Source: Paracoccus halophilus (GTDB lineage Bacteria > Pseudomonadota > Alphaproteobacteria > Rhodobacterales > Rhodobacteraceae). From it: a stretch of 64,000 nucleotides of DNA. The translations under genes were made by a program, and so were the position numbers. The first letter of the stretch is position 1. Each line of letters begins with the position of its first letter. The stretch lies in the NCBI RefSeq assembly GCF_000763905.1, contig NZ_JRKN01000010.1:1-64000 (forward strand). Reading direction: 5' to 3'. Shown in pieces: positions 8,916 through 19,253 of the stretch. The notes beneath the pieces were generated by a model. That model searched no databases. It saw only the letters and a program-made list of their open reading frames with translations, and had not been told where the DNA came from.

Positions 8916-9050
8916 CAACACCCTCTGCCCGAGGCGCCTTTCACCGGCGCTTTTGCCTCTTATGACAAAGCAGGGATGCAAAGTCACTGTGGCGTGACAA
9001 TCACGAATTTGTCAGGATCGCAGTCGGATTCGAACTGCCCGGAACAGGTC

Positions 9051-9551
9051 ATGGACAGACTGCACACGCCGCGCGTCGCGCTGCGCCCCTTTGCCCCCTC
9101 GGATTCGGCCGAGGCCTTCGCCTGCATCAACGAAAGGCTCGCGCGTTACACCGCCTGGGACCCGCCGCACAGCCGCGACGCCTTTCGCCGGGTATGGGAG
9201 GAATGGCTGATCGCCCAACGCGCCGGAACCGACCTGCATTTCGTCGCGCGCCTGGCCGGGACCGGGGAATTCCTTGGCCTGCTGGGGCTGCACCGGCTGG
9301 CGGGCCGCAGGCCCGAGATCGGCATCTGGATCAGGACCGAGGCGCAGGGCCAGGGCTATGGCCTCGAGATGGTCTCGACGCTGGTCCGCCGCGCCAGCGC
9401 CCGCTATGCGCCGTTCCATTTCCGCTATCCGGTCGCGCTGGCGAACCGGCCCAGCCGGCGCATCGCGGAACGGCTGGGCGGCACCATCATCGGCCGCTAT
9501 TGCACGCCCAAGATCGACGGCGTGATCTACGCCATTCCGCCGATGACCTGA
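9051..9551 (+). CDS. GNAT N-acetyltransferase, RimL-like
   Basis: This 166-residue protein opens with RLHTPRVALRPFAPSD and has the acetyl-CoA loop RTEAQGQGYGLEMV near residue 100, followed by ALANRPSRRIAERLGG. That is the pattern of RimJ/RimL-type acetyltransferases. Length is normal for the family. Substrate is unknown. It is divergent from the GH25 lipoprotein gene across 135 bases and converges on the LysE gene with a 10-base gap. The upstream GGAACAGG is a weak ribosome binding site. Confidence 0.85.
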   Translation: MDRLHTPRVALRPFAPSDSAEAFACINERLARYTAWDPPHSRDAFRRVWEEWLIAQRAGTDLHFVARLAGTGEFLGLLGLHRLAGRRPEIGIWIRTEAQGQGYGLEMVSTLVRRASARYAPFHFRYPVALANRPSRRIAERLGGTIIGRYCTPKIDGVIYAIPPMT

Positions 9552-9561
9552 GACGGCGCGA

Positions 9562-10158
9562 TCATGCGGCAAGCATCCAGAACGCGACCGCCGCCAGCAT
9601 CGCACCAAGGACCGTGTTCAGCCTGCGCGCGGCAATGTCCTGCCGGAACCCGGCCGCCAGCCGATCCCCGAGCAGCGTCCACAGGACGAATGCCAGCATG
9701 TTGTTCAGTGTGAAGACCGTGGCGATCCAGACCACCGGCCCGGTCGCAGCAGCGTCGCCGCCGCCCAGGAATTGCGTGAACATCAGCGCGATGATGACAT
9801 AGGCCTTGGGGTTAAGGACCAGCAGCAGGGCGCCATCGGCGAAACCGGCCGGGCGGGCTGCTGCCGCCCCCTGCAGGGCGCCCGCCCGCAGGAATCGCCA
9901 GGCAAGCAAGAGCACATAGGCCGAGCCGAGCCATTTCAGCAGGCCAAGCAACATCCCCGCCTGCGCGGCAAGCGCCGAAAACCCAAGGCCAAGCGCGCAG
10001 GTCACGATCCATGTCGCCAGATGATAGCCGATATTCGCCGGCACCGTCGCGCGAAAGCCGAAGCGGGCGCCATTCGCGGCAAAGAACAGATTGCCCGGGC
10101 CGGGGCTATAGGCCAGCGGGAACAGGAAGGCGATCAGCGCAAGGGTCGGTTCGGTCAT
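9562..10158 (-). CDS. LysE/RhtB family amino-acid exporter
   Basis: This 198-residue inner-membrane protein has about six hydrophobic segments and the family signature near the N-terminus: FPLAYSPGPGNLFFAANGARFG. The middle has LGSAYVLLLAWRFLR and LNPKAYVIIALMFTQFL. LysE/RhtB proteins export amino acids such as lysine, threonine or homoserine lactone. The specific substrate cannot be told from sequence. The start at 10158 is backed by GAGGA five bases upstream. Confidence 0.88.
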   Translation of the reverse strand: MTEPTLALIAFLFPLAYSPGPGNLFFAANGARFGFRATVPANIGYHLATWIVTCALGLGFSALAAQAGMLLGLLKWLGSAYVLLLAWRFLRAGALQGAAAARPAGFADGALLLVLNPKAYVIIALMFTQFLGGGDAAATGPVVWIATVFTLNNMLAFVLWTLLGDRLAAGFRQDIAARRLNTVLGAMLAAVAFWMLAA

Positions 10159-10252
10159 GTGGTCCTCGGAACGGTTCGGGCGCAATCTCGCCCGCCCGCC
10201 CCGTTCCGGCGATCCGTTTCCTGCGCCCGAATTGCCGCTCCGCCGCCGCGCC

Positions 10253-11632
10253 TCAGTTCACATCCGGGACCAGCTTGCCCGGATTCATGATGCCTTGCGG
10301 GTCCAGCGCCGCCTTGATCGCGGCCATGACGCGCACCGCCTCGCCATGCTGGGCGCGCATCAGCGGGCGCTTGCCGATGCCCACGCCATGTTCGCCGGTG
10401 ATCGTGCCGCCGACGGCCAGCGCGCGCTCGGCCATGCGGGTGGCGACCCGCTTGGCGGCGGCCAGTTCCTGCTCATCGCCGGGCATGACCAGCAGTTGCG
10501 AATGGAAATTGCCGTCCCCGACATGGCCGACCATCGGCCCGATCAGCCCGGCCTCGCGGATATCCTGCGCGGCGGCGGCCACGGCGGCGGGCAGATGCGA
10601 CATCGGCACGCAAACGTCGGTCACCACCGCCGTCGCGCCGGGACGCAGCGCCAGACAGGCGCGATAGGCGCCGTGGCGCATCTTCCACAGCGCGGCGCGA
10701 TCCTCGGGCGTGGTGGCCCAGTCGAAGCCGGTGCCGCCGAAATCCCGCGCCAGTTCGCCGAAACGCTGCGCGTCCTCCTTGACCGTGGCGGGAGAGCCGT
10801 GGAACTCGACCATCAGATGCGGGCCCTCGTGCAGATTCGTGCCGGCATATCGGTTGAAGGCGCGCGCGGCATCGGCATCGACGAATTCGATCCGCGCCAT
10901 GGGAATGCCCGACTGGATGGTGGCCGTCACGCATTCCACCGCCTGATCCAGCGTCGGAAAGCCGCAGACGGCCGAGGCGACCTCTTCGGGCTGGCCATGC
11001 AGGCGCAGGGTCAGCTCGGTGATGATCCCCAGCGTGCCCTCGGAGCCGACGAAAAGCCCGGTCAGATCATAGCCGGCGCTGGATTTCGCGGCCCGCGTGC
11101 CGGTGCGGATGATGCTGCCATCGGCCAGCACCACCTCCAGCGCCAGGACATTGTCGCGCATCGTGCCGTAACGCACGGCGGTCGTCCCGCTGGCGCGCGT
11201 CGCCGCCATGCCGCCCAGGCTGGCATTGGCGCCCGGATCGACCGGGAAGAACAGGCCGGTGGCGCGCAGTTCCGTGTTCAGCGCCTCGCGCGTGCAGCCG
11301 GGCTGGAGGCTGACCTGCATGTCCTCGGCCCGGATCTCCAGCACGCGGTCCATTTTCGTGAGATCGATCACCAGCCCGCCCTGCGTGGCCAGCGCATGCC
11401 CCTCAAGCGAGGTGCCGGTGCCCCAGCCGATCACCGGCACGCGATGTTCGTGGCAGATCGCGACGATCCCGGCGACCTCTTCGGTCGAGACGGGCCAGGC
11501 GACGGCATCGGGGGGCGGCGCGCGGTGAAAGGTCTCGGACTGGCCGTGCAATTCGCGATCGGCGGCGCTGGTCGAGAAACGCGCGCCCAGCAATGCGGCC
11601 AGGGAATCGGCGGCAGGCGCGGGAATCGGCAT
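10253..11632 (-). CDS. FAD-binding D-lactate/glycolate dehydrogenase
   Basis: This 459-residue flavoprotein belongs to the FAD_binding_4 / FAD-oxidase C family (GlcD, DLD). The N-terminal FAD domain has PVIGWGTGTSLEGHA, DPGANASLGGMAATRASGT and YDLTGLFVGSEGTLGIIT. The C-terminal substrate domain has GHVGDGNFHSQL and GTITGEHGVGIGKR, and ends NPGKLVPD. It oxidises a 2-hydroxy acid, most likely D-lactate by resemblance to cytochrome-linked D-lactate dehydrogenase. There are no glcE or glcF neighbours, which argues against the glycolate oxidase complex. AAGGAGA supports the start. Confidence 0.88.
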   Translation of the reverse strand: MPIPAPAADSLAALLGARFSTSAADRELHGQSETFHRAPPPDAVAWPVSTEEVAGIVAICHEHRVPVIGWGTGTSLEGHALATQGGLVIDLTKMDRVLEIRAEDMQVSLQPGCTREALNTELRATGLFFPVDPGANASLGGMAATRASGTTAVRYGTMRDNVLALEVVLADGSIIRTGTRAAKSSAGYDLTGLFVGSEGTLGIITELTLRLHGQPEEVASAVCGFPTLDQAVECVTATIQSGIPMARIEFVDADAARAFNRYAGTNLHEGPHLMVEFHGSPATVKEDAQRFGELARDFGGTGFDWATTPEDRAALWKMRHGAYRACLALRPGATAVVTDVCVPMSHLPAAVAAAAQDIREAGLIGPMVGHVGDGNFHSQLLVMPGDEQELAAAKRVATRMAERALAVGGTITGEHGVGIGKRPLMRAQHGEAVRVMAAIKAALDPQGIMNPGKLVPDVN

Positions 11633-11748
11633 GGGAATCTCCTTGGTGGCTGGGGAATCTGATAGTCCCGCAGCGGCAGGTTGGGCAAGCACAGGTGCTG
11701 GACGCGCGGCCCGCATTGTGATTCGCTGGCGGCATCAGGGGGGACGGC

Positions 11749-13479
11749 ATGACGCGGCGCGAGCATGGCAGGGCGAAAGGCTGGGGGCGGCAGGGCTGGC
11801 GGCATCTGCGCGCCCATGTCGCACGGGGCTGGACGGTGCTGATCACCCGCGGCCCCAGCAAGATCCAGTTCTGGCTGATCGCGCTGATGATCGGCATCGG
11901 CGCGGGGCTGGCGGCGCTGGCCTTCCGGCTGGGCATCGGCGCGCTGCAGCGCAGGGTCTACGGCACCGACGACCTGAGCATGGCCTCGGTCGCGGGGACG
12001 CTGCCCTGGTGGTGGGTGCTGCTGGTGCCGATCATGGGCGGCTTTGCCGTGGGCCAGATCCTTGACCGCTTTACCCCGGATGCCCGCGCGCGCGCCGTGG
12101 CCGACGTGATCGAGGGCGCCGCGCTCGAGGGCGGCCGGGTCGAGCGGCGCGAGGGCTGGGCCTCGGCCGCCGCCTCGATCATCACGCTGGGCACCGGCGG
12201 CTCGTCGGGGCGCGAGGGGCCGGTCGTGCATCTGGCGGCCGTCATCTCGACCTATGTGGCCGAGCGGATCAAGGCCAGCCCGATGACCGGGCGCGACCTG
12301 CTGGGCTGCGCCGTCGCGGGCGCCGTCGCGGCCAGTTTCAACGCCCCCATCGCCGGCGCGCTTTTCGCCCATGAGGTGGTGCTGCGCCATTTCTCGCAGC
12401 AGGCCTTTGCGCCGATCGCCATCTCGGCCGTGGCGGGTACGGTGATCAACCGGCTGCGTTTCGGCGGCGTGACGGAATTCGAGCTGGGACAGGTGGGCGA
12501 ACTGGGTTTCTATGTCGAGCTGCCCGCCTTCATGCTGCTGGGGCTGGTCTGCGCACTGGTCGCGGCCGCGATGATGGCGGCGATTTTCCGCGCCGAGGCG
12601 GTGGGCGACCGCATCATGGCAAAAACCGGCTGGCCGCGCTGGCTGCGCCCGACCATCGCCGGCGCGATGCTGGGGCTGATCGCGATTCCCTTTCCCCAGA
12701 TCATCGGTGTCGGCTACGAGACCACCTCGGACGCGCTGACCGGCGGGCTGGGGCTGGGCACGGCGCTGATCGTCGCGCTGGCCAAGGCGCTGGCCGTGGC
12801 GATCACCTTTGGCGGCCGCATGGGCGGCGGCGTGTTCTCGCCGGCGCTGGTCATGGGCGCGCTGACCGGGCTGGTCTTCGGCATCATCGCCACCAGGCTG
12901 ATGCCCGGCCTTTCCGGCAGCCATACCATTTACGCGCTGGCCGGCATGGGCGCGGTGGGCGCGGCGGTGCTGGGCGCGCCGATCTCGACCGCGATGATCA
13001 TATTCGAGATGACCGGCGACTGGCAGACGGGGATCGCGGTGATGACCACGATTTCGCTGTCATCGGCGCTGGCCTCGCGGCTGGTGCATCGCTCGTTCTT
13101 CCTGACCCAGATCCGGCGGCGCGGCATCCATATCGCCGAGGGGCCGCAGGTCTGGCTGCCGCAGAAGATGCGGATCACGGCGGTGATGCGGCCGGCGGCG
13201 GCAAAGAACGCACCGTCGCCCGACCTGCTGCGCAATCTGGTCGCGGCCGGGCAATGGATCGAGGACGGCGCGACGCTGGACCGGGCGCTGCGCCGCTTTG
13301 ACCGGGACGGCGACGCCTTTCTGGCCGTGATCCGCCCGGCCCCGGCGCAAAAGGGCGCCGATCCCGGCGCCGGGGGCACCGCGCCCGAGCCCGAGATCAT
13401 CGGCGCGCTCTATCACGTCGATGCCCTGCGCGCGCTCAATACCGCCCTGTCCGAGGCCGCCGCCGAAGAGCACAGCTGA
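11749..13479 (+). CDS. ClC-family chloride channel/transporter
   Basis: This 576-residue protein has the ClC core of about residues 40-440 and a C-terminal cytoplasmic tail resembling a partial CBS region. The selectivity and gating motif GGSSGREGP (151-158) contains the external gating Glu156. The motif around GGGVFSPALVMGA is intact. In the helix after FNAPIAGALF the residues are His208-Glu209-Val210. Val occupies the place of the internal proton glutamate (E203 of the E. coli exchanger), as in animal ClC channels, so it may conduct chloride without proton exchange (inference). It is divergent from the D-lactate dehydrogenase gene. Confidence 0.92.
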   Translation: MTRREHGRAKGWGRQGWRHLRAHVARGWTVLITRGPSKIQFWLIALMIGIGAGLAALAFRLGIGALQRRVYGTDDLSMASVAGTLPWWWVLLVPIMGGFAVGQILDRFTPDARARAVADVIEGAALEGGRVERREGWASAAASIITLGTGGSSGREGPVVHLAAVISTYVAERIKASPMTGRDLLGCAVAGAVAASFNAPIAGALFAHEVVLRHFSQQAFAPIAISAVAGTVINRLRFGGVTEFELGQVGELGFYVELPAFMLLGLVCALVAAAMMAAIFRAEAVGDRIMAKTGWPRWLRPTIAGAMLGLIAIPFPQIIGVGYETTSDALTGGLGLGTALIVALAKALAVAITFGGRMGGGVFSPALVMGALTGLVFGIIATRLMPGLSGSHTIYALAGMGAVGAAVLGAPISTAMIIFEMTGDWQTGIAVMTTISLSSALASRLVHRSFFLTQIRRRGIHIAEGPQVWLPQKMRITAVMRPAAAKNAPSPDLLRNLVAAGQWIEDGATLDRALRRFDRDGDAFLAVIRPAPAQKGADPGAGGTAPEPEIIGALYHVDALRALNTALSEAAAEEHS

Positions 13480-13536
13480 CGCGCCCGACGCCACCCCGGC
13501 ACACGGGCGTGGCTTGTCACGAGCGGCCGCGCCCTA

Positions 13537-14505
13537 TCAGGCCCCGGCCCCCAGCATCCCGCGAACCGCGCCGATCAGCGGCGTCACCACATATTGGGCG
13601 ACCGGGATCAGGATCAGCCCGATCACCAGTCCGAACACCCCGTCGAAAAAGGCGGTGACCATCCAGGCGGCGAAACCCGGCGCGGCGGGCAGCGCGACCG
13701 CCGCCGCGGCGGACATGCCCTTGATCCAGGCATAGGGCTGGTGCTGGCCCAGTTCATAAAGACCATGCGCGATGATCTGCCCGCCGACCCAGATCATCGC
13801 GGCGGTACCGACCACGGTCAGCACCTTCATGAAACCGGGCATGACATGGACGATGCCGCGCCCCAGCCCGGCCAGCGCGCCACCGCGCTCGGCCATGGAC
13901 AGACCCAGATCGTCCGCCTTGACGATCAGCGCCACGAAACCATAGACGGCGACGGTGATCCCGACCGCGACCACGGCAAGGATGAGCGCCTTGCTCCAGA
14001 TCGTGTCGTCAAAGGGGATGGTCGACAGCGCGATGGTCATGATCTCGGCCGAGAGGATGAAATCGGTCTTGATCGCGCCCTTGACGCGCTCTTCCTCAAG
14101 GCCTGCGCCGCCTTCGGGCGTGGCGACCAGATGCGGCTCGTTGACATGGCGATGGGCGATCGCGTGCCACAGCTTCTCGGCCCCCTCGAAACACAGATAG
14201 GCGCCGCCCAGCATCAGCAGCGGCGCGATGGCCCAGGGCGCAAAGGCCGACAGCAGCAGTGCGATGGGCAGCAGGATCACCAGCTTGTTGAACAGCGAGC
14301 CGCGCGCGATCTTCATCACGATCGGCACCTCGCGCGCGGCGGAAAAGCCGTGCACGTATTTCGGCGTCACCGCCGCGTCGTCGATCACCGCGCCCGCCGC
14401 CTTGGCGCCCGCCTTGGCCGCCTGCCCGGCCACGTCATCGACCGAGGCCGCCGCGATCTTGGCGATCCCCGCCACGTCGTCCAGCAGCGCCAGCAATCCG
14501 CTCAT
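13537..14505 (-). CDS. DUF808 family membrane protein (YedI-like)
   Basis: This 322-residue protein opens with the DUF808 signature [19 protein letters not shown], has ALPHA-rich [21 protein letters not shown] next, and then about seven hydrophobic segments. [11 protein letters not shown] near residue 125 is also conserved in the family. Function is unknown; it is an inner-membrane protein. The start at 14505 has AGGGGAT upstream. It converges with the ClC gene across 57 bases and diverges from cobS. Confidence 0.88.
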   Translation of the reverse strand: MSGLLALLDDVAGIAKIAAASVDDVAGQAAKAGAKAAGAVIDDAAVTPKYVHGFSAAREVPIVMKIARGSLFNKLVILLPIALLLSAFAPWAIAPLLMLGGAYLCFEGAEKLWHAIAHRHVNEPHLVATPEGGAGLEEERVKGAIKTDFILSAEIMTIALSTIPFDDTIWSKALILAVVAVGITVAVYGFVALIVKADDLGLSMAERGGALAGLGRGIVHVMPGFMKVLTVVGTAAMIWVGGQIIAHGLYELGQHQPYAWIKGMSAAAAVALPAAPGFAAWMVTAFFDGVFGLVIGLILIPVAQYVVTPLIGAVRGMLGAGA

Positions 14506-14640
14506 CCTGTCATCCCCTGCGGTTTCCGATGCCTTGGTTGCCTCAATTTCCAGGTCCGGGCAAGTGTTCCCGGCCCCGCGCGCTTGCACCGGACAGCGGA
14601 ATCATTCATCAAGCACAGAATAATCGAAAGGGCCGCCGCC

Positions 14641-15612
14641 ATGCTGGATCAGAATGCGAAACCGACCGAGGAAATAGACCTGCGCGAGGTCTTTGGCCTG
14701 GACAGCGACATGAAGGTCAAGGGTTTCGCCGATCGCAGCGAGCGCGTGCCCGATATCGACTCGACCTACAAGTTCGACCCCGACACCACGCTGGCGATCC
14801 TTGCGGGCTTTGCCTATAACCGCCGGGTGATGATCCAGGGCTATCACGGCACCGGCAAATCCACCCATATCGAACAGATCGCCGCGCGGCTGAACTGGCC
14901 CTGCGTGCGGGTGAACCTGGACAGCCATGTCAGCCGGATCGACCTGATCGGCAAGGACGCGATCAAGCTGGTCGAGGGCAAGCAGGTCACGGTGTTTCAC
15001 GAAGGCATCCTGCCCTGGGCGCTGCGCAACCCCACGGCCATCGTCTTTGACGAATACGATGCCGGCCGCGCCGATGTGATGTTCGTGATCCAGCGTGTGC
15101 TGGAGGCGGATGGCAAGCTGACGCTTCTGGACCAGAACGAGGTGATCACCCCGAACCCGTTCTTCCGGCTTTTCGCGACCTCGAACACGGTGGGTCTGGG
15201 CGACACGACCGGGCTTTACCACGGCACGCAGCAGATCAACCAGGGCCAGATGGACCGCTGGTCGCTGGTCGCCACGCTGAACTACCTGTCCCATGACGCC
15301 GAGACGAATATCGTGCTGGCCAAGAACCCGACCTACAACACCGAAAAGGGCCGCAAGACGATCGGCCAGATGGTGACGCTGGCCGATCTGACGCGCACCG
15401 CCTTCATGCAGGGCGACCTGTCCACGGTCATGTCGCCGCGCACGGTGATTTCCTGGGCCCAGAACGCGCGCATCTTCGGCAGCCTGGGCTATGCCTTCCG
15501 CCTGACCTTCCTGAACAAATGCGACGAGCTTGAGCGCCAGACCGTGGCCGAGTTCTATCAGCGCCTGTTCGACGAGGAACTGCCCGAAAGCGCGGCGGTC
15601 ATGGCGGGGTGA
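14641..15612 (+). CDS. cobS: Cobaltochelatase subunit CobS
   Basis: CobS is the AAA+ ATPase subunit of the aerobic cobaltochelatase CobN-CobS-CobT, which inserts cobalt into hydrogenobyrinate a,c-diamide in cobalamin synthesis. The 323-residue protein has Walker [10 protein letters not shown] (67-75), Walker [11 protein letters not shown], and a sensor region [15 protein letters not shown]. Length matches the family. The ATG at 14641 is preceded by AAAGG. The stop overlaps the next small gene (TGATG), and cobT follows 382 bases later. Confidence 0.97.
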   Translation: MLDQNAKPTEEIDLREVFGLDSDMKVKGFADRSERVPDIDSTYKFDPDTTLAILAGFAYNRRVMIQGYHGTGKSTHIEQIAARLNWPCVRVNLDSHVSRIDLIGKDAIKLVEGKQVTVFHEGILPWALRNPTAIVFDEYDAGRADVMFVIQRVLEADGKLTLLDQNEVITPNPFFRLFATSNTVGLGDTTGLYHGTQQINQGQMDRWSLVATLNYLSHDAETNIVLAKNPTYNTEKGRKTIGQMVTLADLTRTAFMQGDLSTVMSPRTVISWAQNARIFGSLGYAFRLTFLNKCDELERQTVAEFYQRLFDEELPESAAVMAG

Positions 15613-15980
15613 TGCGCATTATTGCTCTCTTCGGCTTGCTGCTTTGCCCGACGGTGACGCATGCGGCGGAAGATGTCGCCGCGGCGGAATGTGGGGCGCT
15701 ATATCGCGGCCACGACCTTTACGAGCGCGCGCATTTCAGCCCTGAAGATGTCAGCGATGGCTGGTCTGTCATGTCAAATGATTTCGTCGCGGCCGCAACA
15801 CGGCTTGGCGCGGACCAGAAAACGATTTCCGATGCCTTGGCGCGCGCTCCACGATGGGCAGAGGCAATCAATGCCCATATCCTCGGCTCAGATGCCAAGC
15901 TGAGTGCCGCATTCGAAGCGCAAGAACAGGTCTGCGCCAACCTGATCCAGCGCCTGCCCGAAATGACGCCTCATCGCTGA
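15612..15980 (+). CDS. Small exported protein between cobS and cobT
   Basis: I do not recognise this 122-residue protein. It has a clear signal peptide ([18 protein letters not shown], cleavage likely before AEDV) and a mature part of about 104 residues with two cysteines (in AAECG and EQVCAN) that could form a disulfide in the periplasm. Its ATG overlaps the cobS stop by one base, so it is co-translated with cobS. Base composition looks somewhat less GC-rich than its neighbours. A periplasmic protein has no obvious role in the cytoplasmic cobaltochelatase. Confidence 0.75.
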   Translation: MRIIALFGLLLCPTVTHAAEDVAAAECGALYRGHDLYERAHFSPEDVSDGWSVMSNDFVAAATRLGADQKTISDALARAPRWAEAINAHILGSDAKLSAAFEAQEQVCANLIQRLPEMTPHR

Positions 15981-15994
15981 TAGCGGATCATGCC

Positions 15995-17854
15995 ATGAAA
16001 AAATCCGACAACCCCGCCGATCCGTTCAAGAAGGCCCTGACCGAGGCCACCCGCGCCCTTTCCGAGGATCATGAGCTGAACGTGACCTTCTCTGCCGATC
16101 CCTCGGGCGTCTCGGGCGACACCATGCGCCTGCCGCAGGTCAGCCGCCGCATGACCCGCGACGAGGTGCTGATGGCGCGCGGCACGGCGGATGCGCTGGC
16201 GATGAAGCTGCGCCATCACGACCCGGCGACGCATGCGAAATACACCCCTGCCGGCCCCATGGCCCGCGAACTCTACGAGGCGATGGAGACCGCACGCTGC
16301 GAGGCGCTTGGCGCCCGCGACATGCCCGGCGCGCTGTCGAATATCGACGCGAAACTGGGGCAGGAGGCCGACCGCAAGGGCTATGCCCAGATCAAATCTC
16401 CGGCCGAGGCGCCGCTGGCGGTCGCCGCCGGCTATCTGCTGCGGCAGCAGGCCTCGGGCCGGGCGCTGCCGGCGGCCGCGCAGCATGTCGCCGACCTCTG
16501 GCGCCCCTTCGTCGAGGAACAGGCCGGCAGCGAGTTGGAACGCGTCCATGAGGTGCTGGACGATCAGGCCGCCTTCGCGCGGCTGGCGCGCAAGATGATC
16601 TCGGATCTCGGCTATGGCGACCAGCTGGGCGAGGATCCCGACGAGCCGCAGGACGAGGCCGAGGAGAACGCCGAGCAGGAGGAAGAGGCCGGCGACAACC
16701 AGTCCCGCGATCAGGATCAGGACGAGGACGCCGAGGCCAGCCCCGAACGCAGCCAGGACCAGACGCAGGAGGAACGTCAGGCCCAGGTCAGCATGGACGA
16801 CCAGTCCGACGAGGAACTGGCCGACGAGGCCGAGATGACCGAGGCGGACAGCCCGCCCGACATCCCCCCTCCGGTCAGTGAGGCCAGCCCCGATTACAAG
16901 GTCTATACCCAGCAGTTCGACGAGGAGATCCGGGCCGAGGATCTGGCCGATCTGGCGGAACTGGAACGCCTGCGGGCCTATCTGGACAAGCAGCTTGAGC
17001 CCCTGCGCGGCGCAGTGAGCCGGCTGGCCAACAAGCTGCAGCGCCGCCTTCAGGCGCAGCAGAACCGCAGCTGGGAATTCGACAAGGAAGAGGGCGTGCT
17101 GGATGCCGGCCGTCTGGCCCGCGTGGTCGCGAACCCCACGACGCCGCTAAGCTTCAAGGTCGAAAAGGACACCGAATTCCGCGACACGGTGGTGACGCTT
17201 CTGCTGGACAATTCCGGCTCGATGCGCGGCCGGCCGATCTCGATTGCCGCGATCTGCGCCGATGTGCTGGCGCGCACGCTGGAACGGTCGCAGGTCAAGG
17301 TGGAAATCCTGGGCTTCACCACCCGCGCCTGGAAGGGCGGACAAAGCCGCGAGAAATGGCTGGCCGACGGACGCCCCGGCGCGCCCGGCCGGCTGAACGA
17401 CCTGCGCCACATCATCTACAAGGGCGCCGATGCGCCCTGGCGCCGCGTGCGCCCCAATCTGGGCCTGATGATGAAAGAGGGGCTCCTGAAGGAAAACATT
17501 GACGGCGAGGCGCTGGAATGGGCGCATCGCCGCCTGGCGCGGCGCCCCGAGGCGCGGCGCATCCTGATGGTCATCTCGGACGGTGCGCCGGTCGATGATT
17601 CCTCGCTCTCGGTGAACCCGGCGAATTTTCTGGAAAAGCACCTGCGCGACGTCATCGCCATGATCGAAAGGCGCAGGCAGGTCGAGTTGCTGGCCATCGG
17701 CATCGGCCATGATGTGACCCGCTATTACCAGCGCGCAGTGACGATCACCGATGCCGAACAGCTGGCCGGCGCGATCACCGAGCAACTGGCCGCGCTGTTC
17801 GAGGCCGATCCGCGCAAGCGTGCCCGCGCGATGCATATGCGCCCGGCCGGCTGA
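15995..17854 (+). CDS. cobT: Cobaltochelatase subunit CobT
   Basis: CobT is the von Willebrand A-domain partner of CobS in cobalt insertion. The 619-residue protein has an N-terminal conserved region (1-200), a highly acidic, Glu/Asp/Gln-rich linker at about 210-295, a second conserved segment, and a C-terminal vWA domain. The MIDAS motif D405-N-S-G-S409 is intact. The acidic linker is normal for CobT. It follows the small exported gene by 14 bases and belongs to the same operon as cobS. Confidence 0.96.
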   Translation: MKKSDNPADPFKKALTEATRALSEDHELNVTFSADPSGVSGDTMRLPQVSRRMTRDEVLMARGTADALAMKLRHHDPATHAKYTPAGPMARELYEAMETARCEALGARDMPGALSNIDAKLGQEADRKGYAQIKSPAEAPLAVAAGYLLRQQASGRALPAAAQHVADLWRPFVEEQAGSELERVHEVLDDQAAFARLARKMISDLGYGDQLGEDPDEPQDEAEENAEQEEEAGDNQSRDQDQDEDAEASPERSQDQTQEERQAQVSMDDQSDEELADEAEMTEADSPPDIPPPVSEASPDYKVYTQQFDEEIRAEDLADLAELERLRAYLDKQLEPLRGAVSRLANKLQRRLQAQQNRSWEFDKEEGVLDAGRLARVVANPTTPLSFKVEKDTEFRDTVVTLLLDNSGSMRGRPISIAAICADVLARTLERSQVKVEILGFTTRAWKGGQSREKWLADGRPGAPGRLNDLRHIIYKGADAPWRRVRPNLGLMMKEGLLKENIDGEALEWAHRRLARRPEARRILMVISDGAPVDDSSLSVNPANFLEKHLRDVIAMIERRRQVELLAIGIGHDVTRYYQRAVTITDAEQLAGAITEQLAALFEADPRKRARAMHMRPAG

Positions 17855-17953
17855 GCTTTCCTCGCGCGTCGCTTGATTTCCGCCCCCGCTCCATGCGACC
17901 ACTGCCTGCGCGAACCGGGGCTGCGGACGCCTCGTGACACCAGGGGGATCAAC

Positions 17954-19216
17954 GTGCTGCGTATCGGTTTCTTCATCCCGGAATTCCCCGGCCAGACCCA
18001 TATCTTCCTGTGGCGCGAACGGCAGGCGCTGGCCGAACTGGGGATCGAGGCGGATCTGATCTCGACCCGCCTGCCGCCGCGCGCGATCGCATCCCATAGC
18101 TGGGCGGCCGAGGCGCAGGCCCGGACCCGTTACCTGACGCCGCTGCGCGGCGAGGGGCTGGGGATCGTCGCGGAATTCCTGCGCTCGGGCCCGCGAGGCT
18201 GGGCGCGCGGGCTGGGCGCGGCCTTCACCGCCGAGACCGCAGGCGGGGCGCGCGGCCGGGCGCGGATGCTGGGCCTTCTGGCCATGGGCGCGCGGCTCAA
18301 GCGCATCGCGCGCGAAAACGGCTGGTCACATATCCATGTCCATTCCTGCGCCGACAGCGCCAATATCGCCATGTTCGCCGAACGGCTTGGAGGACCCGGC
18401 TACAGCCTGACGCTGCACGGCCCGACGCTTGAGGGTTATGGCCCGAACCAGCCGCAGAAATGGCGCCATGCGCGCTTTGCCACCATCATTTCCCGCCTTC
18501 TGGCCGGGGTCGTGGAACGCGAGCTGGCGGGCTCCAGGCCCGATATCATCAATATCGCGCCCATGGGCGTGGATCTGGACCAGATCAGGCGCAGCGCGCC
18601 CTGGCAGCCGCCCGCCCCCAATGAGCCGCTGCGCATCTTTTCCTGCGGCCGGCTGAACGCGGTCAAGGGCCATGACCATCTGCTGGAGACCCTGCGCCTG
18701 CTGCGCGATCAGGGCATCGAGGCGCGGCTTGAAATCGCCGGCGAGGACGAGCAGGGCGGCACAGGCTATCGCAAGTATCTGGAGGGGCTGATCGCGGAAA
18801 AGGACCTGACGGATGCCGTCACCCTGCTGGGCGCGGTAAGCGAGGCCCGCGTCCGCGAGGGGCTGGAAAACGCCCATGTCTTCGCGCTGGCCAGCCTGAA
18901 CGAAGGCATTGCCGTCGCGATCATGGAGGCGATGGCGATGGAGATGCCGGTCGTGGTCACCGATGTCGGCGGCAATCACGAGTTGATCACCTCGGGCCGC
19001 GACGCGATCCTCGTGCCGCCCGAGCAGCCCGAGGCGATGGCGCGCGAAATCGCCGGCCTTGTCGCGGACCCGGATTACGCGCGGCGTCTGGCCCAGGCCT
19101 CGCGGGCGCGGGTCGCGGCCGATTTCCACCACCGCCGCAGCGCCGAGGCGGTGGCCGACGGGCTTGCCCGCAGCCTGCCCGAGGCGGCGCGCGCCCTTGG
19201 TCGCGCCCCGGCCTGA
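17954..19216 (+). CDS. Glycosyltransferase family 4-like (exopolysaccharide type)
   Basis: This 420-residue protein has a GT-B fold. The N-terminal half carries FFIPEFPGQTHIFLWRER and HIHVHSCADSANIAMFA; the C-terminal Glycos_transf_1 domain has IFSCGRLNAVKGHDHLLE, EIAGEDEQGG, and the donor-binding LNEGIAVAIMEAMAMEMPVVVTDVGG. It resembles colanic-acid or exopolysaccharide WcaL-type enzymes. The start is the GTG at 17954, with AGGGGGA upstream; an open frame continues upstream but is not family-like. No other polysaccharide genes are adjacent, so donor and acceptor are unknown. Confidence 0.87.
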   Translation: MLRIGFFIPEFPGQTHIFLWRERQALAELGIEADLISTRLPPRAIASHSWAAEAQARTRYLTPLRGEGLGIVAEFLRSGPRGWARGLGAAFTAETAGGARGRARMLGLLAMGARLKRIARENGWSHIHVHSCADSANIAMFAERLGGPGYSLTLHGPTLEGYGPNQPQKWRHARFATIISRLLAGVVERELAGSRPDIINIAPMGVDLDQIRRSAPWQPPAPNEPLRIFSCGRLNAVKGHDHLLETLRLLRDQGIEARLEIAGEDEQGGTGYRKYLEGLIAEKDLTDAVTLLGAVSEARVREGLENAHVFALASLNEGIAVAIMEAMAMEMPVVVTDVGGNHELITSGRDAILVPPEQPEAMAREIAGLVADPDYARRLAQASRARVAADFHHRRSAEAVADGLARSLPEAARALGRAPA

Positions 19217-19253
19217 CCCATCCCGGCCCCAGACAGCCAAGGCAGGAACGATC

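Noticed and set aside
13482..13509. Terminator between the ClC and DUF808 genes (CGCCCG and CGGGCG)
   Set aside because: Short stem, 16-base loop and no T tract; too weak to call in such GC-rich sequence.
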